Origin: Yponomeuta sedellus
Taxonomy: Eukaryota > Arthropoda > Insecta > Lepidoptera > Yponomeutidae
NCBI GenBank assembly: GCA_934045075.1
Contig: OW203723.1
Coordinates: 2,682,577-2,746,576, forward strand
Length of the DNA: 64,000 bases
Direction of reading: 5' to 3'
In this document: positions 1 through 10,333 of the stretch, piece by piece
How positions within the stretch are numbered: the stretch's first letter is position 1
How the letters are laid out: the number at the start of each line of letters is the position of its first letter
Made by a program: the position numbers and the translations under genes
Notes under the pieces: model-generated
What the model was told of the DNA's origin: nothing
What the model saw: the letters and a program-made list of their open reading frames with translations, nothing else
Databases searched by the model: none

Positions 1-112
1 TACGATAACCCGATTCGGAAATGCCAGCACACTGGAAGTCGTAATTTTTCTGACACACCGCACACTCTGCACCATCATTGTAGGTTTCCGAGCAACGTGC
101 GCAGCTAAGCAT
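1..112 (-). CDS. Partial PHD-like zinc-binding protein (N-terminus, runs off left edge)
   Basis: Reading the minus strand from ATG at 112-110 gives 37 codons, open to the window edge. The peptide has paired cysteines: CARC near residue 4, CAVC near residue 17, then FQCAGIS near residue 27. This C-x2-C ... C-x2-C ... F-x-C-AGI arrangement resembles the cysteine-rich PHD-like N-terminus that insect non-LTR and other retroelement ORF1-like proteins often carry. The first and second pairs would bind zinc. Host PHD proteins are the alternative; the rest of the ORF lies outside the window. Family assignment is inference; the motif is seen directly. Confidence 0.55.
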   Translation of the reverse strand, partial: MLSCARCSETYNDGAECAVCQKNYDFQCAGISESGYR

Positions 113-204
113 GTCTAATGATTTATGCTCGAGGTTCGCGGCCCAAAGGTTGACAGTCACTGAAGTTATTAATAAAATAAGTCCGTTCGTGTAAGTTGCG
201 AAAC

Positions 205-240
205 GCGTGCCGACTCACGGAAGATCCATACGAGACTGAA
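205..240 (-). promoter_or_regulatory. Possible initiator upstream of the partial PHD-like ORF
   Basis: On the minus strand a TCAGTC initiator-like motif (238-233) lies about 124 bases before the ATG. A partial match to the downstream promoter element (GCACG) falls about 28 bases further on. TATA-less initiator promoters are typical of insect LINEs. Weak evidence. Confidence 0.25.
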
Positions 241-370
241 TAGTTTTATTGTGCGAGCGAGCGATAAATTCAATAAAATTACTGCACATCATGACATAGA
301 TTTGTTCAATGCAGGGGTCCACACTCTAAGGCGCTTAATTAGTGCGCCATTCTTTGCAGGTGGATAAATA

Positions 371-432
371 CTAGTTTATATATTATAATATATATATATA
401 TATATATAGTTAAGTATTATAAATTATAATAT
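371..432. repeat. (TA)n-rich microsatellite
   Basis: A run of TA dinucleotides with small interruptions. Bases 437-988 around and after it hold no gene I can support; an AAAT run at 580-604 probably marks an old retroelement tail. Confidence 0.6.
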
Positions 433-988
433 ATCATTGTAAGTGTTTGAAGCGCGAAGCATGAAGTCCATACATTTTTTGATTGCGTTGTATCTATAGG
501 CGGGAATCTGTTATTAGCTCTTAGTAACCTATTTCTTCTACTAGCATAATTTTGTAAGCTGATGATTCTCCAAACTGTATAAATAAATAAATAAATAAAT
601 AAATATCATCTCTAATCGAAGTAATATCATTATTACTAAGTCCGGAATAAAAAAGTCGTGTTTTCATAGTTAGAATATTTTCGGGGCAAATCGCGTAGTA
701 ATTTATTGCTATTTTACCTCGACGTTTCGACGACGTTACGTAGTGGTTATATACTCTTTGGCCACGAGAAGACTGATGGCTGGCACCCGTTCGCATCTTC
801 GGCTGATGAGATATCAGACTACCCTCAATCAGCTATCACAAAGCACTATTAGGGTTGCGACACACTACACTGACAATGTCGAACGATAAGCCATGCGACT
901 TTAAAATATGCTATAGTCGTGTTTTCTTTATGTAATACTCTAAAATAAACTCACAATACCATTTCGAAAAGTGGCGTTGGTAACTGTT

Positions 989-1145
989 AGGCTGGGCGTA
1001 TACTGAGACGCAGGCGACGCAGCACAGCGCAGCGCAGGTTTTGTAAAGCGTGCAACGTCTCATTGAGCTACTTACACTGCGGCGCAGGCACATGCGACGC
1101 AGACATGTGTCTGCCCTGCTTTGCGTCTCAGTATGCGCCCAGCCT
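989..1145. mobile_element. MITE with ~24-bp terminal inverted repeats
   Basis: The left end AGGCTGGGCGTATACTGAGA and the right end (reverse complement AGGCTGGGCGCATACTGAGA) match with one difference. The interior is rich in GCGCAG and GACGC repeats and encodes nothing. Superfamily not determined. Confidence 0.65.
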
Positions 1146-1229
1146 CATACTTCTAATAAATATAGTATAGATGCCGTCGTAAGTACAAAACATAATGTTA
1201 TACTGAAACATTAGTTTTAGTAGAATAAG

Positions 1230-1365
1230 CCCCGGTTTCTGGTACACTAACAAGCCGTTAATCTACTGTTATCTATTAGCTATCAGTTAGGCAAAGTGCA
1301 TACAAAAAAAATGTGACAGCTGTTAATAGTAGATTAACCGATTGTTAGTGTACAAAAAACTGGGG
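1230..1365. mobile_element. Hairpin MITE, family P copy 1
   Basis: Long inverted termini (CCCCGGTTTCTGGTACACTA left, complementary at the right end) flank a short centre. Related copies lie at 45463, 47259 and 61979. Non-coding. Confidence 0.65.
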
Positions 1366-1384
1366 GAAAATGTATTAGAATTTA

Positions 1385-1480
1385 AATTACTTGAGAAAGT
1401 ATGGTAAGAGTGGAGTTTTTTTCCCGCTGCTTTTGTCTCCACTATACTACGGCTGAAGGCATCGGCTTACATTGTAAATT
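1385..1480. repeat. Dispersed repeat fragment (GAGTGGAG...TCTCCACTA family)
   Basis: Contains GAGTGGAG, CCCGCTGC and a TCTCCACTA segment, also found at about 33340-33425 and 42870-42985. The short inverted GTGGAG/CTCCAC pair could form a hairpin. Identity unknown. Confidence 0.5.
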
Positions 1481-1505
1481 AACAATCAGCAAAGCAAAAG
1501 GAGCT

Positions 1506-1752
1506 GTGTGGTGTCGGCCTAGAGAATAGCACCAACCCAATTCTTCCCGCGGGTGTCGTAAAAGGCGACTAAGGGACACAAACCGGGGGGTGGGTAGCAG
1601 CGCCCCCTGTAGTACAATTCCACCGAACTTCGATCCCCAACGCGCATGCCCAGCGTGGGGATTATAGTCATTACCCCCTATGATCGCACAACGTGGCGCT
1701 CTTTAGGGGAGGGCTATGTCCAGCAGTGGACTAGTATTAGCCCGACAACGAC
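1506..1752 (+). repeat. GAA-tailed retroelement repeat (family W), diverged copy
   Basis: Starts GTGTGGTGTCGGCCTAGAGA, includes CCCGCGGGTGTCGTAAAAGG and ends near GTCCAGCAGTGGACTA. Better copies end in TAGCCTGAAGAAGAAG, a simple-repeat tail as on SINEs or LINE 3' ends. Other copies: 7171, 12650, 13562, 14545, 30160. Confidence 0.6.
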
Positions 1753-1787
1753 GACGATTCAGCAAACGGAATGTTAATTATTTCTTC

Positions 1788-1945
1788 TTCGTCTTCTTCA
1801 GGCTATATTATGTAGTCCACTGCTGCACATAGCCCTTCCCTAATGAACGCCATAGCGCCCTGTCTTCAGCTTGCCGCATCCAGCATCTGCCGGAATTTTT
1901 TCGCAGATCGTCATACCATTTGGTCGAAGGGCGTCCTACAAGTCA
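1788..1945 (-). repeat. GAA-tailed LINE/SINE 3' end, minus strand
   Basis: Begins with a CTTCTTC tract followed by CAGGCTATATTATGTAGTCC and ACTGCTGCACATAGCCCT. It resembles family W in its tail but continues into a different body. Probably a retroelement 3' end. Confidence 0.5.
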
Positions 1946-1994
1946 ATTATTTACGTTAAGGTAAAAAAACTTCTTTAATTTGTTTATAAATCAA

Positions 1995-2335
1995 TTTATC
2001 GTCGTAATCAGCCGGTATCAGTCCACTGCTGGACATCGGTCTCTCCCAAGACTCGCCACTAAGCCCGATCTTCGACTCTTTTTTTTGTATTAATGGCCAT
2101 TCACTTTTGCCACACCTACTTTGATCACTCCCAGTCCAGTACATTGCCTAAGTACACTACATTACTGACCGTGTATGCCTTCTGTGTGGTTTTGCTTTTT
2201 ATGAATGCTAAATTTTTGCTATGATTATGCTTTGTTCGTGCTGTGACTTGTGTTTGGTTTTGTATTGCTGTGCTTTGTATACGTGTGTGCGTCTTATGTG
2301 AATAAATGTTTTATCTATCTATCAATTATTATATT
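1995..2335 (+). repeat. Non-LTR retroelement 3' region with TATC tail
   Basis: Contains CAGTCCACTGCTGGACATCG, familiar from lepidopteran repeats, then a T-rich stretch ending AATAAATGTTTTATCTATCTATC-like. The AATAAA followed by a TATC tail suggests a LINE 3' end. No open frame of significance. Confidence 0.45.
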
Positions 2336-2398
2336 GCTTAAACCTGCACTCAGGAGCACCGAACGATTACAAGTGATACGCAGTCAGCGACACTAAGG

Positions 2399-2995
2399 GT
2401 GACTTGCGTAACGCTTTTAAATATTGTTTTAATACGAGATAATCATAATTAGGTTCTTAACTAAAATTAACGACTTGCACAACAAAAATTTTGTTCTTAA
2501 TTATGTTTAGGCGACTGTCATATTTAAACAGCCGAGATTGGCTATTTAACTCTGCTAACCATAGTGAGCGCCATCTTACTTTCACAGCTGTTCAGTGTCA
2601 ATATAAGAAGTGAGGTTATTTTCATAAACTCTTGTGGTGTGCTTCGAGAAGTTGATTTTCAAACAAAGAACCAAACAAAACAAAAGTAACAATGTTGCGC
2701 AGAATGATATTTTGAAACTTTTGTTTTCTTTATGTAACTTGTTTCGTTCCATGCAGATTTTAATCTCTAACCAAGTTCATTTTTGCTAGCGGAAATAAGT
2801 TCAGACGTACAACGGAACGCAAAGCCTGCTTTACGGACACGCATTCGTCCTTAACTATATTTAGCTAAATAACGGAATGACAAGTGTTGTGCAAGACGAT
2901 TCTAATTATGATTAGTTTAACGAAATTTAGCAGAGTAAACGTGTTTAGTTAATTTTATTTAAAGTTAACTTAAGTAAAATGTCACGCAAGTCGGC
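2399..2995. mobile_element. Possible DNA element with nested inverted repeats
   Basis: GACTTGCGTAAC near 2401 is mirrored by GTCACGCAAGTC near 2980. Inside, CGACTTGCACAACA near 2472 is mirrored by TGTTGTGCAAGACG near 2887. The interior has no long ORF. Either one element with subterminal repeats or two nested ones; target duplication not resolved. Confidence 0.45.
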
Positions 2996-3230
2996 CGAAG
3001 TTCTAGACCGCAACCGTTTAATAATATATAGTCGGAAAATGGGTCGCTAGTTGCCTGAGGAGCTGGTTGAAAGTTACACTTATCAGTCCTAGGGAGAAAC
3101 GTTTTCAATTGACGACTGTCAAATATTATTACAAGTACTCGTTCTATAGCTGCAACTTTCTATTCAGTTCAACCGCTCAATTACAGCGCAGTGTAAAATT
3201 GAAATAATATAATTTAAGGATATATTTTTC

Positions 3231-3364
3231 TGACAGTAAGGCCCGCCACTGTCTTACAATCCTCCACCTACCCGGACTTGGCCCCCGTGGTGGAGTATGG
3301 CCTAACCTTCCTGCGATGCACGAAAAGACACGTGCCCCAACAGTGGGGACATACAAGGGTTGAT
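3231..3364 (+). mobile_element. 5S-SINE, 3' portion
   Basis: Matches the 3' body of the 5S-derived SINE family (TCTGACAGTAAGGCCCGCC to TACAAGGGTTGATA); the 5S-like head is missing. Confidence 0.65.
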
Positions 3365-3373
3365 AGTTAGTTA

Positions 3374-3622
3374 GACCTGAGATTTCCGCACTTAGCCTAA
3401 TAGTTGGGCCATTGTACGTAGCAAGCGCTGAGGTACGCTTACACCTCAGACACTAGGGTTTCCTTACGATGTTTTCCTTCACCGTCAGCAAGTAGTATTG
3501 CTACTATAATTTAACAAGTGAACATAACTTAGAAAACAAAGTCATTGGTAAATGCCGGGGTTCGAACCCACGACCTCCCGATTGAGAATCCGGCGTTCTA
3601 CGCTCCGCTACCACCGCTCCAT
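3374..3622 (-). mobile_element. tRNA-derived SINE (family D)
   Basis: Read on the minus strand it begins with an A-box-like GGTAGCGGAGCGTAGAAC and a B-box-like GGGTTCGAACCCC, then a body including GAAGGAAAACATCGTAAGG. Near-identical to 15275-15520. The tRNA part lacks a convincing acceptor stem, so it is not a tRNA gene. A further Lepidoptera-type fragment follows at 3640-3735. Confidence 0.6.
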
Positions 3623-3743
3623 ACAAGGGTTGATAACGAAGGATATATTTTTTAAATACCTCAGCGCTTGAAATTGCTCCCTCTCTCTCTGATAGAAGGG
3701 CTTTGCCCTGCAGTAGGACGTTTGACATCATCAACACATTATG

Positions 3744-3975
3744 ACCCCACCTAGGGGCACAGGTCTCTTCCCTGAGGAAGGTATAGGCCATACTCCACCA
3801 CGGGAGCCAAGTCCGGATTGGTCGAGGCTTGCAAGACTAGTGGCTGGTCTTACTATCAGAAGCCGCCTTAAGGCCTCTGACTTGGCTTAACGACTGCCAT
3901 TTATCGACAGCAGCCGGCCCCAACTGCTTAACGTGCCTTGAGAAGCACGGAACCGCTCGGAAAAATGCCACGAGC
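3744..3975 (-). mobile_element. 5S-SINE, 5'-truncated, minus strand
   Basis: Shares GGGGCACAGGTCTCTTCCC, CATACTCCACCACGGGAGCC and GGAACCGCTCGGAAAAATGCC with the family, without the 5S-like head. Confidence 0.65.
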
Positions 3976-3977
3976 GG

Positions 3978-4600
3978 TACAAGTACTTGTCGCGGATTCG
4001 ACGCGTACTCGTACCGCTGTCCTACGGTGTGCGGTCATTTTGTTTTCCGGAAATTGAGTGAAGCGCTATGGAAGCAAGTATAGATTACATTGTGTTGTAA
4101 TTTACATGAAGTTGAAAAAGAAAAGTCGTTTTAAAAGAAAACACCGAACTTTTGTCCAGTCCGGTCTCTTGATGTCCTCGGTAACTTGAGGGACTTTTTG
4201 TACGGGTTACTTTAAAGACCTGCGCCGAGGAGGGACTTTTGTCTCTTGGGGACAAAAGTCCCTCGTCTGTAAAAAATGTCCTCCGAGTACTTGTCGCGGA
4301 CTCAACGCCTACGGTCTGCGGTCATTTGTTCCCCGGAAATTAAGTGATGGAAATACGCTATGGAAGCAAATAATCTGAGATTAGGTTGTGTTGTAATTTA
4401 CATGAAGTTGAAAAACAAAAGGCGTTTTAAAAGAAAACAAGGAACTTTTGTACAGTCCGGTCTCTTGATGTCCTCGGTAACTTGAGGGACTTTTTGTACG
4501 GGGTACTTTTAGTCCTTCGTGAGCGTTATTCGATACAATTTATAAGAGATCTATATCGACGGACAAAAAGTACCCGGGGGATAGTCCGTCGTCTGCGCAG
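3978..4600. repeat. Tandem duplication, ~296-bp unit
   Basis: Two adjacent units share CAGTCCGGTCTCTTGATGTC (4157 and 4453), ATGAAGTTGAAAAA and GTACTTGTCGCGG. Each carries facing GGGACTTTTTGTACGGG and complementary blocks. A third partial copy is at 61505-61645. No coding potential seen; probably a DNA element duplicated in tandem. Bases 4601-4996 hold nothing I recognise. Confidence 0.6.
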
Positions 4601-5000
4601 GCCGTTAACGTGACTGATTGCAAACAGTCAGTTTCACTAGGCCACGAGTACTTCGCATATTACGCTCGGTCGAACGTATGTGTTATAAATAAAAAAATCA
4701 AAGTCTCAGGCCCGCTGGGAAAGCTAATTCAGCCACAATTACAACATTTCATATTTTACAACGCGCAAAACTAAAAATACCGTTTCTTAATTTTGCTATC
4801 TTGATTACGAAAAAAATATTTAGAATTTTTATTATTGCTTAATTTTAGAGAAAAAAATAAAAACCAAAAATTGTGTGATGACGTCACACATACGGTGGAA
4901 TGAGAAGGTACCGTTGCCTAATATTAAAAATGATATGTCAGATGTCATTTTCAATTTCATTGAAATGTCATGTCGGAGAAATTACTTTTCCTTTCCTTAA

Positions 5001-5535
5001 CCCGCCATTGGTGACGTCAGTTTCACTTACAACATTGGTGACGCCGGTCTCACAGACCCATGATTTGGCCAACCATTAACTAGTTATCCTACTTTTAGTT
5101 AATTTAGGTTTAATTAATTAATTAATTAATTAATTAATTAATTAATTAATTAATTAATTAATTATAAACATATGTTTGGCAAGAAAAAACAAAAAATAAT
5201 TAAATCACAGCTTGTTTATTACGAATTAAACAATTGTACTTAAAACACTAAAAAACACTATGGTTTTACGCATATATTTAAAAACACATGGAACTGTGCT
5301 AAATTCCATGTAAATATTTTACTTACTTGTTTGGTGACGCCCGGTCTCACGGACCGGGTTGGCAATAAAACTCCGGAACATGCGTTCGCCGCGAAGCCAC
5401 GAGCGGCACTGACTGTTTAGGACTTAAAATGAGGCAGCTACTCGAAATCGCAACCCGAATAGACGGCGGGCGAAAAAGTTATTCGAATTTTTCGAGTCAC
5501 CCGGTCTCTCAGACATATACGTCACCAATGGCGGG
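5001..5535. mobile_element. piggyBac-type MITE with TTAA target duplication
   Basis: Perfect 17-bp inverted ends, CCCGCCATTGGTGACGT and its complement, are flanked on both sides by TTAA (4997-5000, 5536-5539). TTAA insertion and ends of the form CCC...GGG are features of piggyBac elements. Inside are several GGTGACG-CCGGTCTCAC blocks, two of them followed by GACC, that look like subterminal repeats. No transposase, so it would move only in trans. At 535 bp and with exact termini it may be fairly recent. Confidence 0.75.
5110..5163. repeat. (TTAA)n microsatellite
   Basis: About 13 repeats of TTAA inside the piggyBac-type MITE. Because the element targets TTAA, this run is itself a potential insertion hotspot. 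Confidence 0.9.
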
Positions 5536-5539
5536 TTAA

Positions 5540-6255
5540 TTCCCATGGTTTATAAAAAGGCTGCAAGAGTGTTATTAAGCCGAATGTGTGACGCCATTTG
5601 CGGTTACGTCGTTTTAGAATAAGACGAAATTCAAACTGAAAATTATGAATGAAAATCATCGAATTTCCTAAAATAAAAAAATATGTGTCGTTTTAAATCT
5701 AGTTTCCTTTAAGACAGTAAAATACGTAAGCTAAAAAATTTAAATATTGTCAATTCCCGCAACTAAATGTCCTGAGTATCTCTACAAAGTCTCATAGTTC
5801 TTCAAAGTGATGCGATCGCCAACAAATTCACTTTAGCAAATTTAGCAAAGGTAGTACCTTTAAAGACAACATTGTTGCCAAGTGGCTCTATCACTTGTTG
5901 ATCTTCCAGAAAGTCTTTTGTGCTAAGTTTCCCAATAAACGAGACCGCGAAGCATAGAATTTGAGCTCTGAGCTGAAACCGAATCATTACATCCTCTTAA
6001 CATTCTGACCTTGACGTGACCTACAGGACCTCTTGACCTGACCTTGAAAATATCAATGAAAAATCACTTCGAGGTTGAATATACTCTTTTTTACTGACAG
6101 TAGAGGAAAACCTCGTGAGGAAACCTGAGTCACTGAAGTGTTCATAGAGGTGTTGATAGAGTAATAAACATCCATCCAAATTGACAAAGATGGGTAGTAG
6201 TTATGCAACGACTAACGTTAATGAAGTGAAAGAGGTTAATCAGCTGACTATAATC
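5540..6255. other. Unassigned stretch
   Basis: AT-rich sequence without a gene I can support. A minus-strand frame at 5802-5987 has no recognisable domain. Short GACCTTGAC/GACCTGACC direct repeats occur near 6008-6050. Confidence 0.5.
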
Positions 6256-6530
6256 CAACACGGGGGTCGAGTCCAGGTTGGGGGAAGATTGTAAGACAGT
6301 GGTGGGCCATACTATCAGAAGTTATCAAGCCCTCTATAAGGCCTTAAACATGGTTTAACGACTGCCACGACTGCGAAGCACGGAAGCGCTGGAAAAAATG
6401 CCACTAGCGGTAGTCACGGGACGGTCATTCATCCTGCGCCTGACCGCGCCTATATTGTTGCTTAACTCGAGTGATTGAATCCAATCACTCGGTTCGACTA
6501 GGCCACTCATAGACAGGCTGACTCTTCTTA
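6256..6530 (-). mobile_element. 5S-SINE, minus strand
   Basis: Carries the body and the 5S-like head on the minus strand, with GTTGCTTAACTCGAGTGATTG near its 5' end. Confidence 0.65.
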
Positions 6531-6738
6531 GGCTACTTTCACCATACTTACAAACACATCACACTCTGATGATTGGTGCCATAACTTGGTTCGGCTAGAT
6601 CACGAACGCTAAAGTAATATACTTAAAAAAAAATCATGCTTGTAGAAGAAAATAGGGACATTGTTTATTAATTATTATTATTATTTGAGTTTATGTAATT
6701 TAATAAAGAGATAGACGAACATCAGATGGCGCTTCAAG

Positions 6739-7095
6739 GCATTTATGAAGCGTTCGTGGCGTAGTGGTACCGATTGAAATCAATCACTTGGGTTAAATAA
6801 GCATAAGCATGATCAGGTCCAGGATGGGTGACCATCCCGTGACTACCCCTATTGGCATTAATTTCCGTGCGCTTCCGTACTTCGCAAGGTGCGTTAAGCT
6901 GTTGGTGCCGGCTGTCTTGTAATGCCAGTCGTTTAGCCATGTCAGAGGCCTTACAGGCCGTTGATAACTTCTGACAGTAAGGCCCGCCACTGTCTTACAA
7001 TCCTCTAGGAACCCGGACTTGACCCCAGGGGTGGAGTATGGCCTAAACTTTCTGCGATGCAGGATGAGACCCGTGCCCCAGCAGTGAGGACATTG
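6739..7095 (+). mobile_element. 5S-SINE, near full length
   Basis: Begins AAGCGTTCGTGGCGTAGTGG, then a 5S-like segment with CCAGGATGGGTGACCATCC, and runs to GCAGTGAGGACAT. GATGGGTGACC corresponds to box C of the 5S internal promoter. One of the most complete plus-strand copies. Confidence 0.7.
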
Positions 7096-7170
7096 GTATC
7101 GATATTTTATTGCACACATAAAAATCATTCAGAAAATACAGAACTTACAAAATATATAAGTGTATAGTAA

Positions 7171-7436
7171 GTATTGCTGTGTGGTGTAGGCTTAGAGAAT
7201 TGCACCAACTCAAATTCTTCCCGCGGGTGTCGTAAAAGGCGACTAAGGGACACAAACTGGGGGGTGGGCAGCAGCGCCCCCTGCAGTACAATTCCACCAA
7301 ACTACGATCCTCAACCCGCATGCCCAGCGTGGGGATTATGGGCACTACCCCCAATGACGGCACAACCTTGCGCTATGGCGCTCATTAGGGGAGGGCTTTG
7401 TCCAGCAGTGGACTAATATAGCCTGAAGAAGAAGAT
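7171..7436 (+). repeat. GAA-tailed retroelement repeat (family W)
   Basis: Full-looking copy from GCTGTGTGGTGTAGGC to TAGCCTGAAGAAGAAG. Apparent ORFs across it are incidental. Confidence 0.65.
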
Positions 7437-7724
7437 ATGGTGAGTATAGAGGTACCAAGTTACCAACTGAAACCATTTCTTACAAGGGGGTGCATATAAG
7501 GAGTCTCCCCGAACGGCGTACCTACTCACTGAGCCCGTACGTCTGCCGCACCCTGGGCAACAATCAGTGAATCCCTCGCGCTGTTTGGCAAATCCTTTCA
7601 CCACGATGGCGTGTCAATGGCTTGCCATCGACACGCTAAGAAGAAGCGTTATTTACTATGATAGACATTAGTATTTCTTAATCACTCGCGATAGGTACTC
7701 ATACATATAATATCATAACATTTA

Positions 7725-7870
7725 CATACAGGCAGGTACATTGCTTCTGAAACCACAGTGGAAGCCAAAAACAGCGACATCACAAAGAGTAAGAGTAAGT
7801 AAGAGGTTCGAACCCGGGACCACTCGTATGGTAGGCAGGCAGATGCGCTACCGCTGAGCCACAGAGGTCG
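7725..7870 (-). mobile_element. tRNA-derived SINE (family F), copy 1
   Basis: Minus-strand tRNA-like head with GGCTCAGCGGTAGCGCATC (A box) and GGTCCCGGGTTCGAACCTC (B box), then a body with GCAATGTACCTGCC. A poor acceptor stem argues against a functional tRNA. Confidence 0.6.
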
Positions 7871-7879
7871 TCATTTAAC

Positions 7880-8083
7880 GTAACATTTACATACAGGCAC
7901 ATATAGTTATTGCTTCTGGCCCCGCACTAGGATACCTTGTGCCGTGGGAACTAGAAGCAGCAATATCACAAACATGTACACATCCAAGACCTGGTGTTTT
8001 TTTTTTGTCCCCAGGCGGGGTTCGAACCCGCTACATCTCGCATGGTAGGTAGGCAGATGCGCTACTGCTGCGCCACAGTGGAG
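7880..8083 (-). mobile_element. tRNA-derived SINE (family F), copy 2
   Basis: Same family directly next to copy 1, same strand. It has a poly-T stretch (poly-A in sense) between the tRNA-like head and the body, and GGCCCCGCACTAGGATACC near its sense 3' end. Other copies: 12036, 29984 (partial), 44350. Confidence 0.6.
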
Positions 8084-8089
8084 TTATAT

Positions 8090-8930
8090 ATATACATAGT
8101 TGTATATTAAATCCGTTTAATATGTAACTATGATAGACATTCGTTTCATATTTCACTTTTGGTTTGAACGTTACCAGCGATCATGCTGCGCATGCATTAC
8201 ATTACAGAGGATCCGATCTCCGGGTGAGGCGAATGTTCTAAAACGAAAAGTGTAACATTTTATGCGAACAAGAGCATTAAGCGTAACTCCCAACTTTATA
8301 GAGCCAGCGAGGTAGGAGCAAAACCTCGCGTTGCCATGGTAACCAACGAAGTGTGTAGGGGTTGATGTGCTGTTGGATGTACTCCACTAATCTCATCCTG
8401 GATTGGTGTTAGCAGAGTAAGATAGAGTTTTTATTTTTCATGTTATTGTCTTTGTTTAAATCTACAGAAAACGCCACTGGCTGCACAATTACATACATTA
8501 TATGACTAAGAATTTTCTGACCTGAAATTATAGTAAAAGTAAAAATATTTATTTAAAATGACACAGTTAAATCACAAAAATTGATGCACAGAATGACAGT
8601 TCATGTTTTACATAATATTTATGTTTCGATGACAGCCCCCAAACTAGGCTGAGCCTGTATCTTGGGGGCTCTTATTTTCGTTTTATCATAACTTAATTTA
8701 AACGACGTCTATCATAAGCGCATCAAAGCGTACAATGTGTTACAAAATTATTAATCTCATTAAGAGTTACTATTAATCCATCCATTAAGAGTTACTATTA
8801 ATAACATATTTTAAACTTGTACACATAGTTAGAATATAAATTACTACGCGATTAAGCCCCGAAAATATTCTAGTTACTATTGATATACTATGTGAAATAG
8901 GTATATACTGAAATATGGAGTTTACATATA
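8090..8930. other. Unassigned stretch
   Basis: No gene seen. AGCCCCCAAACTAGGCTGAG with a complementary CTTGGGGGCT at 8634-8670 makes a small hairpin. The last part may be the 3' UTR of the LINE remnant at 8935-9150. Confidence 0.4.
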
Positions 8931-8934
8931 CACA

Positions 8935-9150
8935 TTAGATATTTTTACTAAAGACTTTTTCGGTATCTTCATAACTGAGAGTCCTCAAAAATTTGGTGAT
9001 ATATGTTTTGGCCGCAAAGTGAGTAAGTTTTACGAAATCACACTGTATCATAAGTTTATTATAAAGAAAAGGGAAAATAAAAGTGGAGAAACGCTGGACA
9101 AATGAAGTTTTACATTGTTTTATATTGTAGAATTGTTGGTTTTCCTTCAA
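8935..9150 (-). pseudogene. LINE ORF2 C-terminal remnant
   Basis: A minus-strand 71-codon frame ends in FLRTLSYEDTEKVF and contains FPFLYNK. These resemble FLQHLTYDETENLL and GPHHYNK at the end of the reverse transcriptase fragment at 28538-29482. It is therefore probably the extreme C-terminus of a related CR1/Jockey-type polyprotein, 5' truncated. Short and degenerate; assignment is by similarity within this window. Confidence 0.45.
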
Positions 9151-9282
9151 TAAATAAAAATAAAGTTGTCGAGTGGAGACAATGTACTGGCAAACGGCGG
9201 ACGCATAAAGCGCTACGGGGCGCTAACTAGCGCCTGCAGTGAAAAAAAATCATTATAAGAAATCAAAGTATTTTATTCAAAA

Positions 9283-9466
9283 CTAGCTGACCCAGCGAAC
9301 TTCGTACCGCCTAACAGTCGATTCTTAATTTTTGTTTTCTCTCCGTAAGAACCATCCTCATACTTCAAGAAATATTCTAAAAAAAGAATTGGCTAAATCG
9401 GTTCACCTATTCTCGAGATTTGCGCTTACCAACACATTCTGCTATTCATTTTTATATAAGAGAAGA
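9283..9466 (-). mobile_element. Non-autonomous Helitron
   Basis: On the minus strand it starts TC and ends GGGTCAGCTAG, with GGCGGTACGAAGTTCGC just before the end. Same family as 20797 and 47832. No coding capacity. Confidence 0.7.
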
Positions 9467-9467
9467 T

Positions 9468-9548
9468 TTAAAAACCTATTTAGAGGCTAAAAATTTCACC
9501 CATGCCGGGATTCGAACCCGCAACCTCTGGCTATCCGTGCCGTTAGAG
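9468..9548 (-). mobile_element. tRNA-derived SINE (family E) fragment
   Basis: Contains the tail block AACCTATTTAGAGGCTAAAA and GGGATTCGAACCCGC (B box), cut off in the anticodon region at 9544. Confidence 0.6.
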
Positions 9549-9549
9549 A

Positions 9550-9665
9550 AGATTACGCAGAAGCTGTCACTTATTGAACGTTACAAGTAAAACTAGGTGT
9601 CCATTTAGAAATCTAGATCATATCTTCTCTTGTTACGCGTCTTTGGAAAAAGTGAACACTGTAGC
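9550..9665 (-). repeat. LINE 3' UTR fragment (L2 type)
   Basis: Carries AACTAGGTGTCCATTTAGAA, matching the 3' UTR after the LINE C-terminus at 41156. A short duplicated block (GCGGCTCTCCACAGAGGATT) follows at 9663 and 9721. Confidence 0.5.
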
Positions 9666-9787
9666 GGCTCTCCACAGAGGATTTTTTTTTTTCATTTTTT
9701 CTTTAGAAGGGGAGTACTGTGGCGGCTCTCCACAGAGGATTTTATTTTATTTTGGAGTTTTTTGGAATTAGAATTTAGTTTTAAGTT

Positions 9788-10016
9788 TAAAAACCTATTC
9801 AGAGGCTAAAAATTTCACCCATGCCGGGATTCGAACCCGCAACCTCTGGCTATCCGTGCCAGCGCTCTACCAATTAAGCCAATGGGCGACTCACCGGCAT
9901 CAGTGAAATTTCGAACCTCTTTATACTATTATCTGTATTACGTACATTTTAAATTTTTAGTTTTTAAATTTGTCCTTAGCACGGGTTAGTGCATTAAAAA
10001 TAAAAATAGTATAATT
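9788..10016 (-). mobile_element. tRNA-derived SINE (family E) with inverted tail
   Basis: The minus-strand tRNA-like unit is followed at 9955-10016 by a plus-strand copy of the family tail (GTCCTTAGCACGGGTTAGTG), so the two ends are in opposite orientation. B box GGATTCGAACCCGCAA is intact. Confidence 0.6.
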
Positions 10017-10333
10017 AGTTTTAAGTTTTTCAGTTTTTTCTTTTATTGGCCAGGTTTGTAAATACAGCCTTGAGAAGAGTATGCATTTTTGTGTTTAATT
10101 TATATATTTTATTTTCCGGTTGCAAACCCAACCGGGCATACCGAGGACATAAACATCATAAATCTAGTAAATCAATTTAGAACCTACTGACAAGAACTTA
10201 GGTCCAAGAATCTAGGAATTTAAAGCAGTTTAGCTAAAAGCGGCCGTGCTTAGCAGAGATCGATTAAAGTTATTGATCCTTGGTTTTGGACTGTAGCTTC
10301 TAAAAACCGTTGTCATATTTGTTAAAATACATA

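Noticed and set aside
7413..7604. Cysteine-containing minus-strand ORF (CCPGCGRR)
   Set aside because: Short, a single motif, and overlapping a family W tail; not enough for a gene call.
7803..7870. tRNA gene on the minus strand
   Set aside because: A and B boxes are present but the acceptor stem does not pair and the unit is a repeated SINE; the same applies to 12150, 15455, 37260, 39660, 42690 and 44460.
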